Origin: Deltaproteobacteria bacterium
GTDB taxonomy: Bacteria > Desulfobacterota > Desulfobulbia > Desulfobulbales > SURF-16
NCBI GenBank assembly: GCA_029933005.1
Contig: JAOZOY010000007.1
Location: 20,259-60,454 of the forward strand
DNA: 40,196 bases
Direction of reading: 5' to 3'
Under the pieces are notes generated by a model. That model did no database searches. It had not been told where the DNA came from and saw only the letters and a list, made by a program, of their open reading frames with translations. The position numbers and the translations under genes were made by a program. Shown one piece after another: positions 26,908 through 35,644 of this stretch. Each line of letters begins with the position of its first letter. Within the stretch, counting starts at the first letter, position 1.

Positions 26908-27105
26908 ATGATCTGTAAAGCTTTGTATCTTCGCATTGCTCCCTGCCGCATCGCCTATCTGCGTTTTATCCTGGAGGGATATGATGGCCTGGCAATCCTG
27001 TCGACCTTTGATGCCGGAGATGGGATTGTTCTGGTTCGCTATCCCCGTTCTTCCGAGAAGGATGTTTTTGTTCTCTTAGGTGATCTGGCCCCTCAACTTG
27101 TTTAA
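26908..27105 (+). CDS. DUF4911 domain protein
   Basis: I choose ATG 26908 (65 residues), preceded by GGGAGAG; an earlier in-frame ATG at 26881 adds nine unlikely residues. The product is a small single-domain protein with a YLRIAPCRIAYLRFILEGYDGLAIL pattern and a VVLVRYP-like core followed by VFVLLGDL, characteristic of DUF4911, which is found beside miaB or purB in deltaproteobacteria. The function is unknown. It has no membrane segment or catalytic motif. Position between purB and miaB suggests co-transcription. Confidence 0.7.
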   Translation: MICKALYLRIAPCRIAYLRFILEGYDGLAILSTFDAGDGIVLVRYPRSSEKDVFVLLGDLAPQLV

Positions 27106-27200
27106 GAAAAACATAAGAGATTGTTTGTAATTCATTGATTATTCGTATTTGTTGTTTCTTTAATGAAAATATTCAGCACGCTGGATCTTAAAAAAACCTG

Positions 27201-28544
27201 ATGACCGTAACAATTGACAAAAAACTTTTTATCGCCACTTTCGGCTGCCAGATGAATGACCGTGATACGGAAATCATGGCTCAGCTGCTGAGCCGGAGCT
27301 ATGCCCGAACCTTAGAGCTTGCAGAGGCTGACGCGGTGATTGTCAATACCTGCAGTATCAGAGCAAAGGCGGAACAGAAAGCTTTTTCTCTTTTGGGTGT
27401 CCTGCGCAAATATAAAAAGAAAAAACCGGAGATGATTATTGCGGCCACAGGCTGTGTGGCTCAGCAGGACGGCAGGAAGATGATTTCCCGCATGAATCAT
27501 ATTGATTTGGTTATCGGGCCGCAGAACATCTACCAGCTTCCCCTGCTCTTTGATAAAATACGGAAAACACGTAAAACTACTGTTGCTACTGATATCTCCC
27601 CTTCTTTCTCTATTCCGCCCTTCCTGCCCACCATGGACTGCGGCTTGCCCCACAAGCGGTTTGTCACCATCATGCAGGGTTGCAATAATTTTTGTACCTA
27701 TTGCATTGTGCCCTATGTCCGTGGACGGGAGCTCAGTCGCAGTCAAGAAGATATTGTTGCCGAGGTTCGCCACTTGGTCAGCCACGGAGTCAAAGAGATT
27801 ACTTTGCTTGGCCAGAATGTTAATTCCTATGGCAATGATCAGGAAGAGTCACAACGGACATCTTTTGCCGAGTTGCTCTGTTCAGTGGCCGAAATCAGGG
27901 GTGTTGAGCGTCTACGCTTCACCACCTCAAACCCCAAGGATCTCTCCGATGACCTGATTCGTTGTTTTGTCGATCTTGACAACCTCTGTTCCCATTTTCA
28001 TCTGCCTGTCCAGTCCGGTTCCAATTCAATTTTGCGGCGGATGAACCGTAAATACACCATCGAAACCTATCTTGACAAGGTGGAAAAATTAAAAGAGGTG
28101 CGGCCGGATATCGCCCTGACCACCGATATTATTGTCGGTTTCCCTGGTGAGACGGATGAAGATTTTCAGGCCACTATGGATCTTCTTGAAAAGGTGCGCT
28201 ATCATGGCAGCTTTTCTTTTATCTATTCAAGCCGGCCACCGGCCAAATCCTGCGAGTTTGAGGATACGATTTCTCAAGAAGAAAAAAAAGAAAGACTGGC
28301 CATCTATCAGGCTCACCAGAAAGAGATAACCATGGAGCGAAACCTGGAATATGTCGGACAGACCATGGAAATCATGGTGGAGGGGGAAAGCCGGAACGCA
28401 GAGGGCCAGTGGAGCGGCCGTATTTCAACCCACCATATTGTTAATTTTACTTGTGCTAAACCCCTTGTCCCCGGTAGGATGCTCATGGTTCATATTGATG
28501 AGGCCTGCTATAATTCGTTGCGGGGGACGTTGGTTGATGGCTGA
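27201..28544 (+). CDS. miaB: tRNA-2-methylthio-N6-dimethylallyladenosine synthase
   Basis: The 447-residue radical-SAM methylthiotransferase converts i6A37 (made by MiaA) into ms2i6A37. The three cysteines of the N-terminal auxiliary cluster are in FGCQMN, NTCSIR and TGCVAQ. The radical-SAM cluster CxxxCxxC is in GCNNFCTYCIVPYVRGRE (~159-166), and a TRAM RNA-binding domain lies at ~380-443. Length and motif order are those of MiaB rather than RimO or MtaB. No strong ribosome site precedes the ATG at 27201. It is downstream of DUF4911 and upstream of a PHP-domain gene. Confidence 0.96.
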   Translation: MTVTIDKKLFIATFGCQMNDRDTEIMAQLLSRSYARTLELAEADAVIVNTCSIRAKAEQKAFSLLGVLRKYKKKKPEMIIAATGCVAQQDGRKMISRMNHIDLVIGPQNIYQLPLLFDKIRKTRKTTVATDISPSFSIPPFLPTMDCGLPHKRFVTIMQGCNNFCTYCIVPYVRGRELSRSQEDIVAEVRHLVSHGVKEITLLGQNVNSYGNDQEESQRTSFAELLCSVAEIRGVERLRFTTSNPKDLSDDLIRCFVDLDNLCSHFHLPVQSGSNSILRRMNRKYTIETYLDKVEKLKEVRPDIALTTDIIVGFPGETDEDFQATMDLLEKVRYHGSFSFIYSSRPPAKSCEFEDTISQEEKKERLAIYQAHQKEITMERNLEYVGQTMEIMVEGESRNAEGQWSGRISTHHIVNFTCAKPLVPGRMLMVHIDEACYNSLRGTLVDG

Positions 28545-28628
28545 TGGCTCATGGTTGAGTCCGATCCACTGATATTATGCCTCTGTGACAGTGTCAACAA
28601 CATAAATCAAACAAATTTAACCAACATC

Positions 28629-29279
28629 ATGATTGATCTTCATACCCATAGTTTTTTCAGTGACGGCGCATTGGTGCCGGCCGAGCATTTACGCAGGGTC
28701 GAGGTGCTTGGCTATGAAGCTGTCGCCCTGACCGACCATGCCGACTCGTCCAATCTCGATTTTATTATTCCCCGCATTGTTCAAGCCGCTGCAGACCTGA
28801 ACCGTTATTCCAAGGCCCTGCTGCTGCCCGGAATTGAGTTGACCCATGTTCCGCCGGAACAGATGGCTGAGCTGACGGCCCGCTCTCGTGAACTGGGAGC
28901 TCAAGTCGTTGTGGCTCATGGCGAAACCCCTGTTGAACCGGTCAAACCCGGCACCAATATGGCGGCCCTTGAGGCCGGAGTGGACGTTCTGGCTCATCCG
29001 GGTTTTTTGACCGTGGAAGAGGCGGATCTGGCGGTGAAAAACGATATTTTTATCGAGATTACCGGCCGCAAGGGCCATTCTCTCACCAATGGTCATGTGG
29101 TACGGGTGGCTGTTAGTGCCGGAGCGAAACTTGCCGTCAATGCCGATGCCCATATCCCAAGTGATTTTTTGACGAAAGAGATGGCCGAGATTGTTGCCCT
29201 GGGCGCAGGTCTCAGCCTGGAGCGTTATCAGCAGTTGCGGGCAGATATGTCGGCCTTTGTCAGGCGTGTTTCTTCCTGA
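28629..29279 (+). CDS. PHP-domain phosphoesterase (histidinol-phosphatase-like)
   Basis: I start at ATG 28629 (216 residues), where the product begins MIDLHTHSFFSDG, the first PHP metal motif (HxH). The frame is open 26 codons upstream, but that part reads through repeat-like intergenic sequence (GATGGCTGATGGCTCATGG). Further metal-binding motifs are ALTDHAD, LPGIELTHV, VVAHGE, LAHPG and VNADAH. The domain covers the whole protein, so it is a stand-alone PHP phosphoesterase. Histidinol phosphate is one possible substrate and is not proven, because no other his gene is nearby. Several PHP proteins instead act on nucleic acids or small phosphates. Confidence 0.85.
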   Translation: MIDLHTHSFFSDGALVPAEHLRRVEVLGYEAVALTDHADSSNLDFIIPRIVQAAADLNRYSKALLLPGIELTHVPPEQMAELTARSRELGAQVVVAHGETPVEPVKPGTNMAALEAGVDVLAHPGFLTVEEADLAVKNDIFIEITGRKGHSLTNGHVVRVAVSAGAKLAVNADAHIPSDFLTKEMAEIVALGAGLSLERYQQLRADMSAFVRRVSS

Positions 29280-29484
29280 TGAAAAAAGCTTTCCTTAATC
29301 ACTCTTTTCGGTTGTCATCTGGATGGCGGCTTTGGTGCTGAAATCGGTCTCTCCTTTCATTTTTTGAATCCGCTTGTTTTTTGTCCGATTCCGGAAACTT
29401 TCGATTTTATACAGGCCTCTTTGGCCGAGCCGCTGGGTTGTGTTTTTGCATGAGCGATCCGGAACAGTGCTGGAGTTCTAAGTT
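29279..29484 (+). pseudogene. Possible decayed small exported-protein gene (frameshift)
   Basis: An ATG overlaps the PHP stop (TGATG) and is followed by AAAAAA; the frame then closes after 20 codons. Dropping one A from this run would open a frame of about 57 codons that begins M-K-K-L-S-L-I-T-L-F-G-C-H and ends at GCATGA near 29453. That start resembles a signal or lipoprotein leader. This may be a decayed small gene, a slippage site, a sequencing error or chance. Otherwise the 205-bp gap before the next gene is empty. Confidence 0.2.
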
Positions 29485-30600
29485 ATGCTGAACGAGAAGG
29501 AAAAGAATTTACGGGCCTTTGGCAAAATGATCATGAAACTGGCCCAAGGTCGGGATCTGTCTCGAAGCGAGAGCAGGGAATGTTATTGCCAGGTCATTTT
29601 AAACAAGCAGCCGGAACTGCAACAGGGCGCTTTTTTGATGAGTCACTTGACAAAAGGACCCACCACGGAAGAGCTTTGTGGAGCCTGGGATGCCCTTTAT
29701 GAATTTGATACCGAAAAAATTAAGCCGGACTTTGCCGAGGACTGCTGCGATATTGTCGGCACTGGCTCCGATGCCCTGAAAACGGTCAATGTTTCCACTC
29801 CGGCCGCCTTTATTGCTGCGGCCTGCGGCATCAGAGTTGCCAAGAAAGGAGCCAGGCTTGTCACTGGCGTTTCCGGCGCCACCGATATTCTCGAAATCAT
29901 GGGATTGCAACTGGATACGCCCCTGAGCCGGGCCAACCAATGCCTGGAGGAGCATGGCATCTGCTATCTGCCCGGGGAATCCTTTTTAAAATCGGGCTGG
30001 GCCAGATTGATTCAGTCCATGCGTTTTACGTCGATCTTCAATATTATCGGCCCCCTGACCAGGCCCTGTGCCAAAACCACGAGTATTGTCATCGGTGCCT
30101 ATGCGGAATCTCTCTGTCCCCAGCTCGTCGAAGTTTTAAAAAACACCGGCACAAAAGCAGTCATCTCGCCCTATGGCATGAGCGAAAAACATGAAAAGCA
30201 TCTCGGCATTGATGAAATCTCGGTCTGCGGTCCCACAGCCATAGTTGAGCTTCGCCAGGGAAAAATTGAGTCATACATCCTAAGTCCGGCTGATTTCGGC
30301 GTCAAACAATGCAATTATGAAGAGGTAGCAAGCCGGGAATCGGCTCAAGGCAATGTAAGGGCCGTTTTGAAAGTTTTGTCCGGCCGGGATGAAGGACCTC
30401 TGGCCGATCTTTTTGCGGTTAATGCCGCCGCAGCCTTGCGGGTGTCCGGCCGCGAAGATGATCCGAAGAAAGGCACAGCCCTGGCTCTTGAGGCGATCGC
30501 CAGTGGCAGAGCCCTTGAAAAATTGCGCCGGCTTATTGAATATCAGGGGGGTGAAAAAGGACTGGACAAGTTTGAGAAACTTCTCAAACAACTTTGTTGA
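29485..30600 (+). CDS. Anthranilate phosphoribosyltransferase-like protein with altered acceptor motifs
   Basis: The 371-residue protein has the full two-domain TrpD/nucleoside-phosphorylase-II fold: helical N-terminal domain (FGKMIMKLAQG, AFLMSHLTKGPTTEE), then CDIVGTGSDALKTVNVST (~88-105). The canonical GTGGD reads GTGSD, and the anthranilate-contacting KHGNR reads KKGAR (~118). The following SGATDILEIMG, FNIIGPLTRP and C-terminal NAAAALRVSG are conserved. PRPP binding seems retained in part, while the acceptor site is remodelled, so its substrate is probably not anthranilate. No other trp gene is nearby. The ribosome site GGAG is nine bases before the ATG. It overlaps tail to tail by 17 bp with an ATP-grasp ligase. 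Confidence 0.78.
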   Translation: MLNEKEKNLRAFGKMIMKLAQGRDLSRSESRECYCQVILNKQPELQQGAFLMSHLTKGPTTEELCGAWDALYEFDTEKIKPDFAEDCCDIVGTGSDALKTVNVSTPAAFIAAACGIRVAKKGARLVTGVSGATDILEIMGLQLDTPLSRANQCLEEHGICYLPGESFLKSGWARLIQSMRFTSIFNIIGPLTRPCAKTTSIVIGAYAESLCPQLVEVLKNTGTKAVISPYGMSEKHEKHLGIDEISVCGPTAIVELRQGKIESYILSPADFGVKQCNYEEVASRESAQGNVRAVLKVLSGRDEGPLADLFAVNAAAALRVSGREDDPKKGTALALEAIASGRALEKLRRLIEYQGGEKGLDKFEKLLKQLC

Positions 30601-31459
30601 TCCCGTCAAGCCATTTATTCACCGCTCTCACGAGAAGTTCAAAATACCGATCTGTTCCCCCCAGACCATGACAACGGAAAAAATAATTAATTTCCAGAAA
30701 AAGGGGTTTTGGCTTTTTTTGCCGTGAATCAAAAAGAAAATCAAAGCCGGCCAGATTGATCTTTGTCCGTTTACAGAATTTTTTCAGCTCCCGGACCGCG
30801 GCTTCCTGAAGGTCGGGATCATTGTCCTTGTCAATCTCCGCTCCACGGCTGATATTTGAATAAAAACTGTTTTGATCCTGATGGGTCCGCCAGTAAGAGA
30901 TAAAATGGCTGCCAATGACCACGACGCGCAGACTGCGGCCGGCGGAAGGAATATATTCCTGGATGACAAAACCCTTTTTCCCCTGCCCTTCCCATTTTTC
31001 AGCCAGATCCAGGCAAGTATCAAGCTCTGACACGGATTGAACAAAAAAGACATTATTTCCTTCTCCACCCCAGGCGAATTTAAAGACAAAAGGATACGGT
31101 GGGACATCAGCGCCTGTTTCGGCAAAACAGGCAAGACTTTCAAAAATCAAGGTTTCAGGATAGCGAACTTTCATCTTTTTAAAAAGAGCGGCCTGGCCTG
31201 TTTTTCCGGGATAAGAAAAAAAAACGTCATAATTGGGAAAAACATGAGCGCAGTTTTGTCTGGCCAGATGGTAAAGGGATTTTTTGCCACCCTGGGGCAG
31301 GATGACGGCGTCTGCCTCCTGGATCGCCGCCACATCATCCTTTGACGGTTTGCCTGAATAAATCCGGTTCCGGCCCGCTTCAATCAAAAGATGATAGGAA
31401 AGAACATTGAGCGGGGTATGAGCGTTTTCAGAGGTTTTTATTTCCGTCATGCCATGCAT
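30584..31459 (-). CDS. ATP-grasp ligase (RimK/glutathione-synthase-like)
   Basis: The 291-residue protein begins with a Rossmann-like pre-ATP-grasp region (YHLLIEAGRNRIYSG, ADAVILPQGG). The ATP-grasp core follows: PFVFKFAWGGEGNNVFFVQ as the glycine-rich nucleotide loop, KKGFVIQEYIPSAGRSLRVVVIG, NISRGAEID and the Mg-binding LAGFDFLFD...LFLEINYFF. Such enzymes join a carboxylate to an amine or thiol with acyl phosphate formation. The substrate is unknown. Its 3' end overlaps the TrpD-like gene, so the two may share a pathway or may simply abut. The start lacks a good ribosome site, and an internal ATG three codons on is possible. Confidence 0.8.
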   Translation of the reverse strand: MHGMTEIKTSENAHTPLNVLSYHLLIEAGRNRIYSGKPSKDDVAAIQEADAVILPQGGKKSLYHLARQNCAHVFPNYDVFFSYPGKTGQAALFKKMKVRYPETLIFESLACFAETGADVPPYPFVFKFAWGGEGNNVFFVQSVSELDTCLDLAEKWEGQGKKGFVIQEYIPSAGRSLRVVVIGSHFISYWRTHQDQNSFYSNISRGAEIDKDNDPDLQEAAVRELKKFCKRTKINLAGFDFLFDSRQKKPKPLFLEINYFFRCHGLGGTDRYFELLVRAVNKWLDGINKVV

Positions 31460-31658
31460 TATGATTTATTTAAGGAGAAAACCTTTACCTTGGAGCTATA
31501 GCGGTTTATAGTTATTATTATCTTTTAGAAATAAAATAAAGTTTAAATGCTTATCTCTCACAGAGACGCAGAGCACACAGAGTTTTTTGTTTTCCTCTGT
31601 GGCCTTTATGAGAGTTTTATATAAATGAAATGAATTTTGTAAACAAGAGCCATTCACA
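31460..31658. other. Intergenic gap with dyad repeat before ferredoxin gene
   Basis: The 199-bp divergent gap holds the dyad repeat at 31553-31616. Nothing else but AT-rich sequence is seen. Confidence 0.4.
31553..31616. repeat. CACAGAG intergenic dyad repeat (copy 2)
   Basis: CTCTCA (31555-31560) pairs with TGAGAG (31609-31614), and CACAGAG (31576-31582) with CTCTGTG (31595-31601) around a T-rich loop. The left end shares ATCTCTCACAGAG with the copy at 18105. It stands in the leader of the ferredoxin gene. Confidence 0.55.
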
Positions 31659-31850
31659 ATGAAAGTCACGATTTATATAGATATCTATCGATGTAAGGAA
31701 TGCGAAGCTTGTGTTGAACAATTCCCGGAAGTTTTTTTTATTGATGAAAATACGGAAAAAGCTGCCAGCAAAGAGTATGAAATGGAGTTGACTGAAGCCC
31801 TTGAACAGGTCATTTCCATCTGTCCGGCAAAATGTATTGAAATTGAATAG
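31659..31850 (+). CDS. Small single-cluster [4Fe-4S] ferredoxin
   Basis: The 63-residue protein has cysteines at 12, 15 and 18 (RCKECEAC) and a C-P pair at 55-56 (SICPAKC). This is the ligand set for one [4Fe-4S] cluster in the Desulfovibrio/Thermotoga-like small ferredoxin family; an additional Cys at 59 is not a standard ligand. It has the acidic middle usual for electron-transfer ferredoxins. It would act as a soluble low-potential carrier. No redox partner is encoded next to it. The ribosome site is weak, and a dyad repeat lies in the leader. Confidence 0.88.
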   Translation: MKVTIYIDIYRCKECEACVEQFPEVFFIDENTEKAASKEYEMELTEALEQVISICPAKCIEIE

Positions 31851-31875
31851 AGAAAAGCATCTGTCTTCCAGCCCT

Positions 31876-32397
31876 CTAAATACAACAATATTCTTTTAAT
31901 TTTGCCAGCTTCTTTTTCCCGATTCCTCTCACTTCAAGAAGTTCCTCCAAACGGGAAAAAGTTCCTTTTTTTTCCCGTAAGGCAATAATCCTTTCACTTA
32001 ATTGAGGCCCGATACCGGGAAGCGAGGAGAGAAGACGTTGATCGGCGTGATTGACGGATAGCGGTTGGAAAAAAAGAAACGCGGCCCTGGAAGGAAAATC
32101 AGCCTGAATCGGGGAGCCGTCTTTTTCAAGCTTGAAGGATGACAGATGTTTAGGAAAGTAATTTTTAAAAAACTCATGATTGCTGTCACGTCCTGTTAAA
32201 CCATAGAGACCATCCCGAACCTGACCGCCGGCGAGCCATACGCAGTTTATGTTGTCTTGATTGTCAGTTTGATGAAATAACGTGGAGTTGAAAGAAAAAA
32301 TATCACCAAACAGGATACAAAATCCCAGGACAAGAAGAACAAGCAGACGCTCATCTCCCCTGCCCTGGTTATTATTATTTCGTTCGCTCCCGCTCAT
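31876..32397 (-). CDS. ComEA-like helix-hairpin-helix protein
   Basis: The 173-residue protein has one N-terminal membrane segment (RLLVLLVLGFCILFGDIF, ~18-36), a poorly conserved extracytoplasmic middle, and two helix-hairpin-helix motifs at the C-terminus: SLPGIGPQLSERIIALREK and EVRGIGKKKLAKLKEY. This is the layout of ComEA, which binds incoming dsDNA outside the membrane in transformation. Its start lies inside the cimA 3' end (23-bp overlap), so it is the last gene of the lysC-cimA unit. No other competence gene is present, so a role in DNA uptake is only suggested by the domain. Confidence 0.82.
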   Translation of the reverse strand: MSGSERNNNNQGRGDERLLVLLVLGFCILFGDIFSFNSTLFHQTDNQDNINCVWLAGGQVRDGLYGLTGRDSNHEFFKNYFPKHLSSFKLEKDGSPIQADFPSRAAFLFFQPLSVNHADQRLLSSLPGIGPQLSERIIALREKKGTFSRLEELLEVRGIGKKKLAKLKEYCCI

Positions 32398-33985
32398 CTT
32401 TCATTAATTTATAGGAAATACTGTCAACCAGGGCCTGCCAGCTGGCCTCGAGGATATCATGTGAGACTCCCACCGTCCCCCAGGTTGAGTTTTTATCACA
32501 GGATTCAATTAACACTCGGACCCGGGCTCCGGTGCCATGTTCGCTGGCCAGGACACGCACCCGGTAATCATTGAGCCACATATCACCTAGAGACGGATAA
32601 AATTTGGTCAGGGCCTTGCGTAGAGCATTATCAAGTGCGTTGACCGGGCCTTCTCCGAGGGCTGCGGTGTGGACCATTTCTCCACCCACCTCCAGTCGGA
32701 TTGTGGCCTCTGCCTGGGGAGCCTGATCCAGGCTGGTTTTCTGGTTGATGACCCTGAAACCTTTTAAATCAAAAAAACGGCGCATGTTGCCAAGGGCTTT
32801 TCTCATCAGCAGCTCAAAAGAGGCTTCAGCTCCTTCATATTGAAATCCCTGGTTTTCCAGATCTTTGAGTTCCTTTAAAATTGAGGTCACCACCGGATCC
32901 TTGCTGTCAATGTCAATGCCGAATTTTTTTGCCTTATGCAGAACATTGCTGCGGCCTGACTGATCTGAAATCAGGATGCGGCGGGTATTACCCACTTTTT
33001 CAGGTTCAATATGTTCGTAGGTCAACGGGTTGCGTTTCACCGCCGCGACGTGGATGCCTCCCTTGTGAGCAAAGGCCGAGTTGCCGACATAAGGTTGATA
33101 ACGGTTATGGGGCAGGTTGGCCAGTTCATTAATGTAACGGGCTGTCTCGCTTAAGTGTTCCAGGTGCCCTGCCGCCTCAAAGGAATATCCCATTTTCAGG
33201 GCCAGGGCAGGCATGATGGAGGTCAGGTTGGCGTTGCCGCATCGCTCGCCATACCCGTTGATTGTGCCCTGCACCTGGCTGGCGCCAAGAGATATGGCCA
33301 TCAGGGAATTGCCCACGGCTGTCTCGGAATCGTTATGGGCATGAATCCCCAACTCGACCTTCCTGTTCCCGGTTTGAATATGGGATAGTACGGCTTCCAT
33401 GATTTCCGGTATCTCGTTTGGCAGGGTGCCGCCGTTGGTATCACACAGTACGAGACATTCCGCCCCACCAGCAATGGCCCGGTCCAGAGTGGCCAGGGCA
33501 TAATCACGGTTATTCTTAAATCCGTCAAAAAAATGCTCGGCGTCATAAAAAAGATGTTTGACATGGGGCCGCAGGTATGCCAGGGAATCCTCAATGATAG
33601 TCAGATTATCCTTAAGTTCGATTCTGAGCGCCACCTTGACATGAATATCCCATGTTTTTCCAAAAATGGTGATAGCTGGAGATTGCGCCGCAACCAAGGC
33701 CTGGAGATTAGGGTCAATATCCGCTGGATTCTTGAAATTTCTCGTACTGCCGAAGGCGGCAACCATGGCATGCTTGAGATTGTAGTTCCTGATCTCCTTG
33801 AAATACTCAGAGGCTGTCGGGTTTGAGCCGGGCCAGCCGCCTTCGATATAATCGATTCCAAGTTCGTCAAGTTTCAGGCTGACCTTGATTTTATCCGAAA
33901 CCGACAGATTAAAATTCTCGGCCTGAGTGCCATCCCGCAGGGTAGTGTCGTATATTGTTACATATTTTTTCATATTTTTACTCAT
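32375..33985 (-). CDS. cimA: (R)-citramalate synthase
   Basis: I choose ATG 33985 (536 residues). It overlaps the lysC stop as ATGAGTAA and has GGAG about 15 bases upstream; ATG 33973 is an alternative, and the open frame extends further into lysC. The enzyme condenses pyruvate and acetyl-CoA to citramalate, the threonine-independent entry to isoleucine. A DRE-TIM barrel begins [17 protein letters not shown], with metal ligands in [14 protein letters not shown] (~215). A C-terminal LeuA-type allosteric domain (~400-530) suggests isoleucine feedback. The length (~530) and the [11 protein letters not shown] segment fit the CimA branch rather than LeuA or NifV. It is coupled to lysC upstream and to the comEA-like gene downstream. 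Confidence 0.92.
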   Translation of the reverse strand: MSKNMKKYVTIYDTTLRDGTQAENFNLSVSDKIKVSLKLDELGIDYIEGGWPGSNPTASEYFKEIRNYNLKHAMVAAFGSTRNFKNPADIDPNLQALVAAQSPAITIFGKTWDIHVKVALRIELKDNLTIIEDSLAYLRPHVKHLFYDAEHFFDGFKNNRDYALATLDRAIAGGAECLVLCDTNGGTLPNEIPEIMEAVLSHIQTGNRKVELGIHAHNDSETAVGNSLMAISLGASQVQGTINGYGERCGNANLTSIMPALALKMGYSFEAAGHLEHLSETARYINELANLPHNRYQPYVGNSAFAHKGGIHVAAVKRNPLTYEHIEPEKVGNTRRILISDQSGRSNVLHKAKKFGIDIDSKDPVVTSILKELKDLENQGFQYEGAEASFELLMRKALGNMRRFFDLKGFRVINQKTSLDQAPQAEATIRLEVGGEMVHTAALGEGPVNALDNALRKALTKFYPSLGDMWLNDYRVRVLASEHGTGARVRVLIESCDKNSTWGTVGVSHDILEASWQALVDSISYKLMKDERERTK

Positions 33986-35210
33986 CTGGTACGTTTTCCA
34001 TCTCCAAGGCAAAGGCATCATGCAAAGCCCGTACCGCCAGTTCCGTGTACTTTTCATCAATCACACAGGAGACCTTAATCTCCGAGGTGCTGATCATGGA
34101 GATGTTGATTCTTTCGTTGGACAGAACCTGAAACATGGTTGTGGCAATACCTGAATGATTTCGCATCCCGACCCCGACAATGGAAATTTTGGCAATGTCC
34201 CGTGAACCGGTAACCCGTTCAGCGCCGATTTCTTGAGCTATTTTTTCGACTAGTTCCATGGCCCGGTCATAGTCGGTCTTGGGAACCGTGAAAGTCATGT
34301 CGGTTAACTCTCCGGCCCTGGTATTCTGGATAATCATGTCCACAACAATACCGGCATCCGAGATCGGCCAGAAAATTTTGGAGGCAATGCCGGGAGTGTC
34401 CGGTACCTTGGCGATGGTGATTCGCGCTTCATTTTTATTATAAGTAACACCGGAGACCAGCATGTCTTCCATTTCCTTATCCTCCTTAACCACCCATGTT
34501 CCTTTGGTATCGGTAAATGTTGAACGAACATGGATCGGTACATTATATCTTTTTGCAAAACCAACCGAGCGAATATCAAGGACCTTAGCCCCGAGACTGG
34601 CAAGCTCAAGCATTTCGTCATAGGAGATGCGGTCGATTTTCCGGGCAGCTTTGTAAATATTCGGATCAGTGGTGTAAACGCCTTCCACGTCAGTAAAAAT
34701 TTCGCAGTAGTCAGCCTTCAGCGCTGCAGCAAGGGCCACAGCCGAGGTGTCTGAACCACCCCTGCCAAGGGTTGTGATGTCATTATTTTCATCCACTCCC
34801 TGAAAACCGGCAACAACGACAATTTTTCCCTCATCAAGATGTTTTTGAATCAACTCGGTATCGATATTTTTGATTCTTGCCTTGGTGTGCATGCTGTCCG
34901 TACTGATTTTAACCTGATCGCCAAGAAAAGAGATTGCGTCGAGACCCGCTTCCTTGATGGCCATGGCAAAAAGGGCCACGGTCACCTGCTCGCCGCTGGA
35001 CAAAATTACATCCATTTCCCTGGGATCAGGCATTTTTTGCATCTGCTGAGCCAGATCAATAAAACGATTGGTCTCGCCAGCCATGGCTGACAATACGACA
35101 ATCATCCGGTGTCCCTTGTCGTGATATGCCATTACTCTGCCGGCAACTGCTTTAATTTTTCGGGGATCCGCCACCGAGGTTCCGCCAAATTTCTGGACTA
35201 TTAACGCCAT
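33978..35210 (-). CDS. lysC: Aspartate kinase
   Basis: This 410-residue aspartokinase phosphorylates aspartate, the first step to lysine, threonine and methionine. It has the KFGGTSV start (~7-13), the substrate-binding [12 protein letters not shown], the [16 protein letters not shown] motif, [12 protein letters not shown], and two C-terminal ACT domains (~265-405) for feedback inhibition. The length corresponds to the monofunctional LysC alpha form. AGGAG lies about 14 bases before the ATG. It is the first gene of a lysC-cimA-comEA-like unit in which each gene overlaps the next. Pairing of the aspartate family entry enzyme with the citramalate route suggests joint control of branched-chain and aspartate-family synthesis. 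Confidence 0.95.
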   Translation of the reverse strand: MALIVQKFGGTSVADPRKIKAVAGRVMAYHDKGHRMIVVLSAMAGETNRFIDLAQQMQKMPDPREMDVILSSGEQVTVALFAMAIKEAGLDAISFLGDQVKISTDSMHTKARIKNIDTELIQKHLDEGKIVVVAGFQGVDENNDITTLGRGGSDTSAVALAAALKADYCEIFTDVEGVYTTDPNIYKAARKIDRISYDEMLELASLGAKVLDIRSVGFAKRYNVPIHVRSTFTDTKGTWVVKEDKEMEDMLVSGVTYNKNEARITIAKVPDTPGIASKIFWPISDAGIVVDMIIQNTRAGELTDMTFTVPKTDYDRAMELVEKIAQEIGAERVTGSRDIAKISIVGVGMRNHSGIATTMFQVLSNERINISMISTSEIKVSCVIDEKYTELAVRALHDAFALEMENVPDE

Positions 35211-35644
35211 TCTTTTACCGCCACTCCTCTACTCTTGTCTTTTTGTTGTTTAAATTCCATGTCATTGTCTTAATCCTTTCGAGATTCTTATCATAAATTA
35301 ATGGTATTTTGTCTAAAATTTAAGATACAAAAATAAAAAATCAATAATTTCGGAAAAATGCATGTAAGGCACTCATATTTTACTTATTGCTCTCCCCCCT
35401 GAGAAATAGCCGGAAAATACTCAAAAAAAATATAATAATAGCCGCATTGACGAGGAAGAACCAGTTTTTTTCTTTTGTCCGGCAAGACTATCTGTTTTAA
35501 ATGAAAAGGTAGATTTTTTTGTTTATATGAATAAAAAGATGAGACTTGTAATAGCTAAAAGATTTTGTTAGTAAATTATTTTAAAATTAAACCCAGCGAA
35601 ATTAACATTGAGTATTTAACCAAATATTTTTTCAGGAACGCTTT
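35211..35644. other. AT-rich divergent interval between lysC and M23 peptidase
   Basis: About 430 bp of AT-rich sequence separate the divergent genes and must hold both promoters. I see no RNA gene, no clear hairpin and no short gene. Confidence 0.4.

Noticed and set aside
28551-28628. N-terminal extension of the PHP protein from the upstream ATG
   Set aside because: The extension reads through repeat-like intergenic DNA and precedes the conserved PHP start MIDLHTHS.
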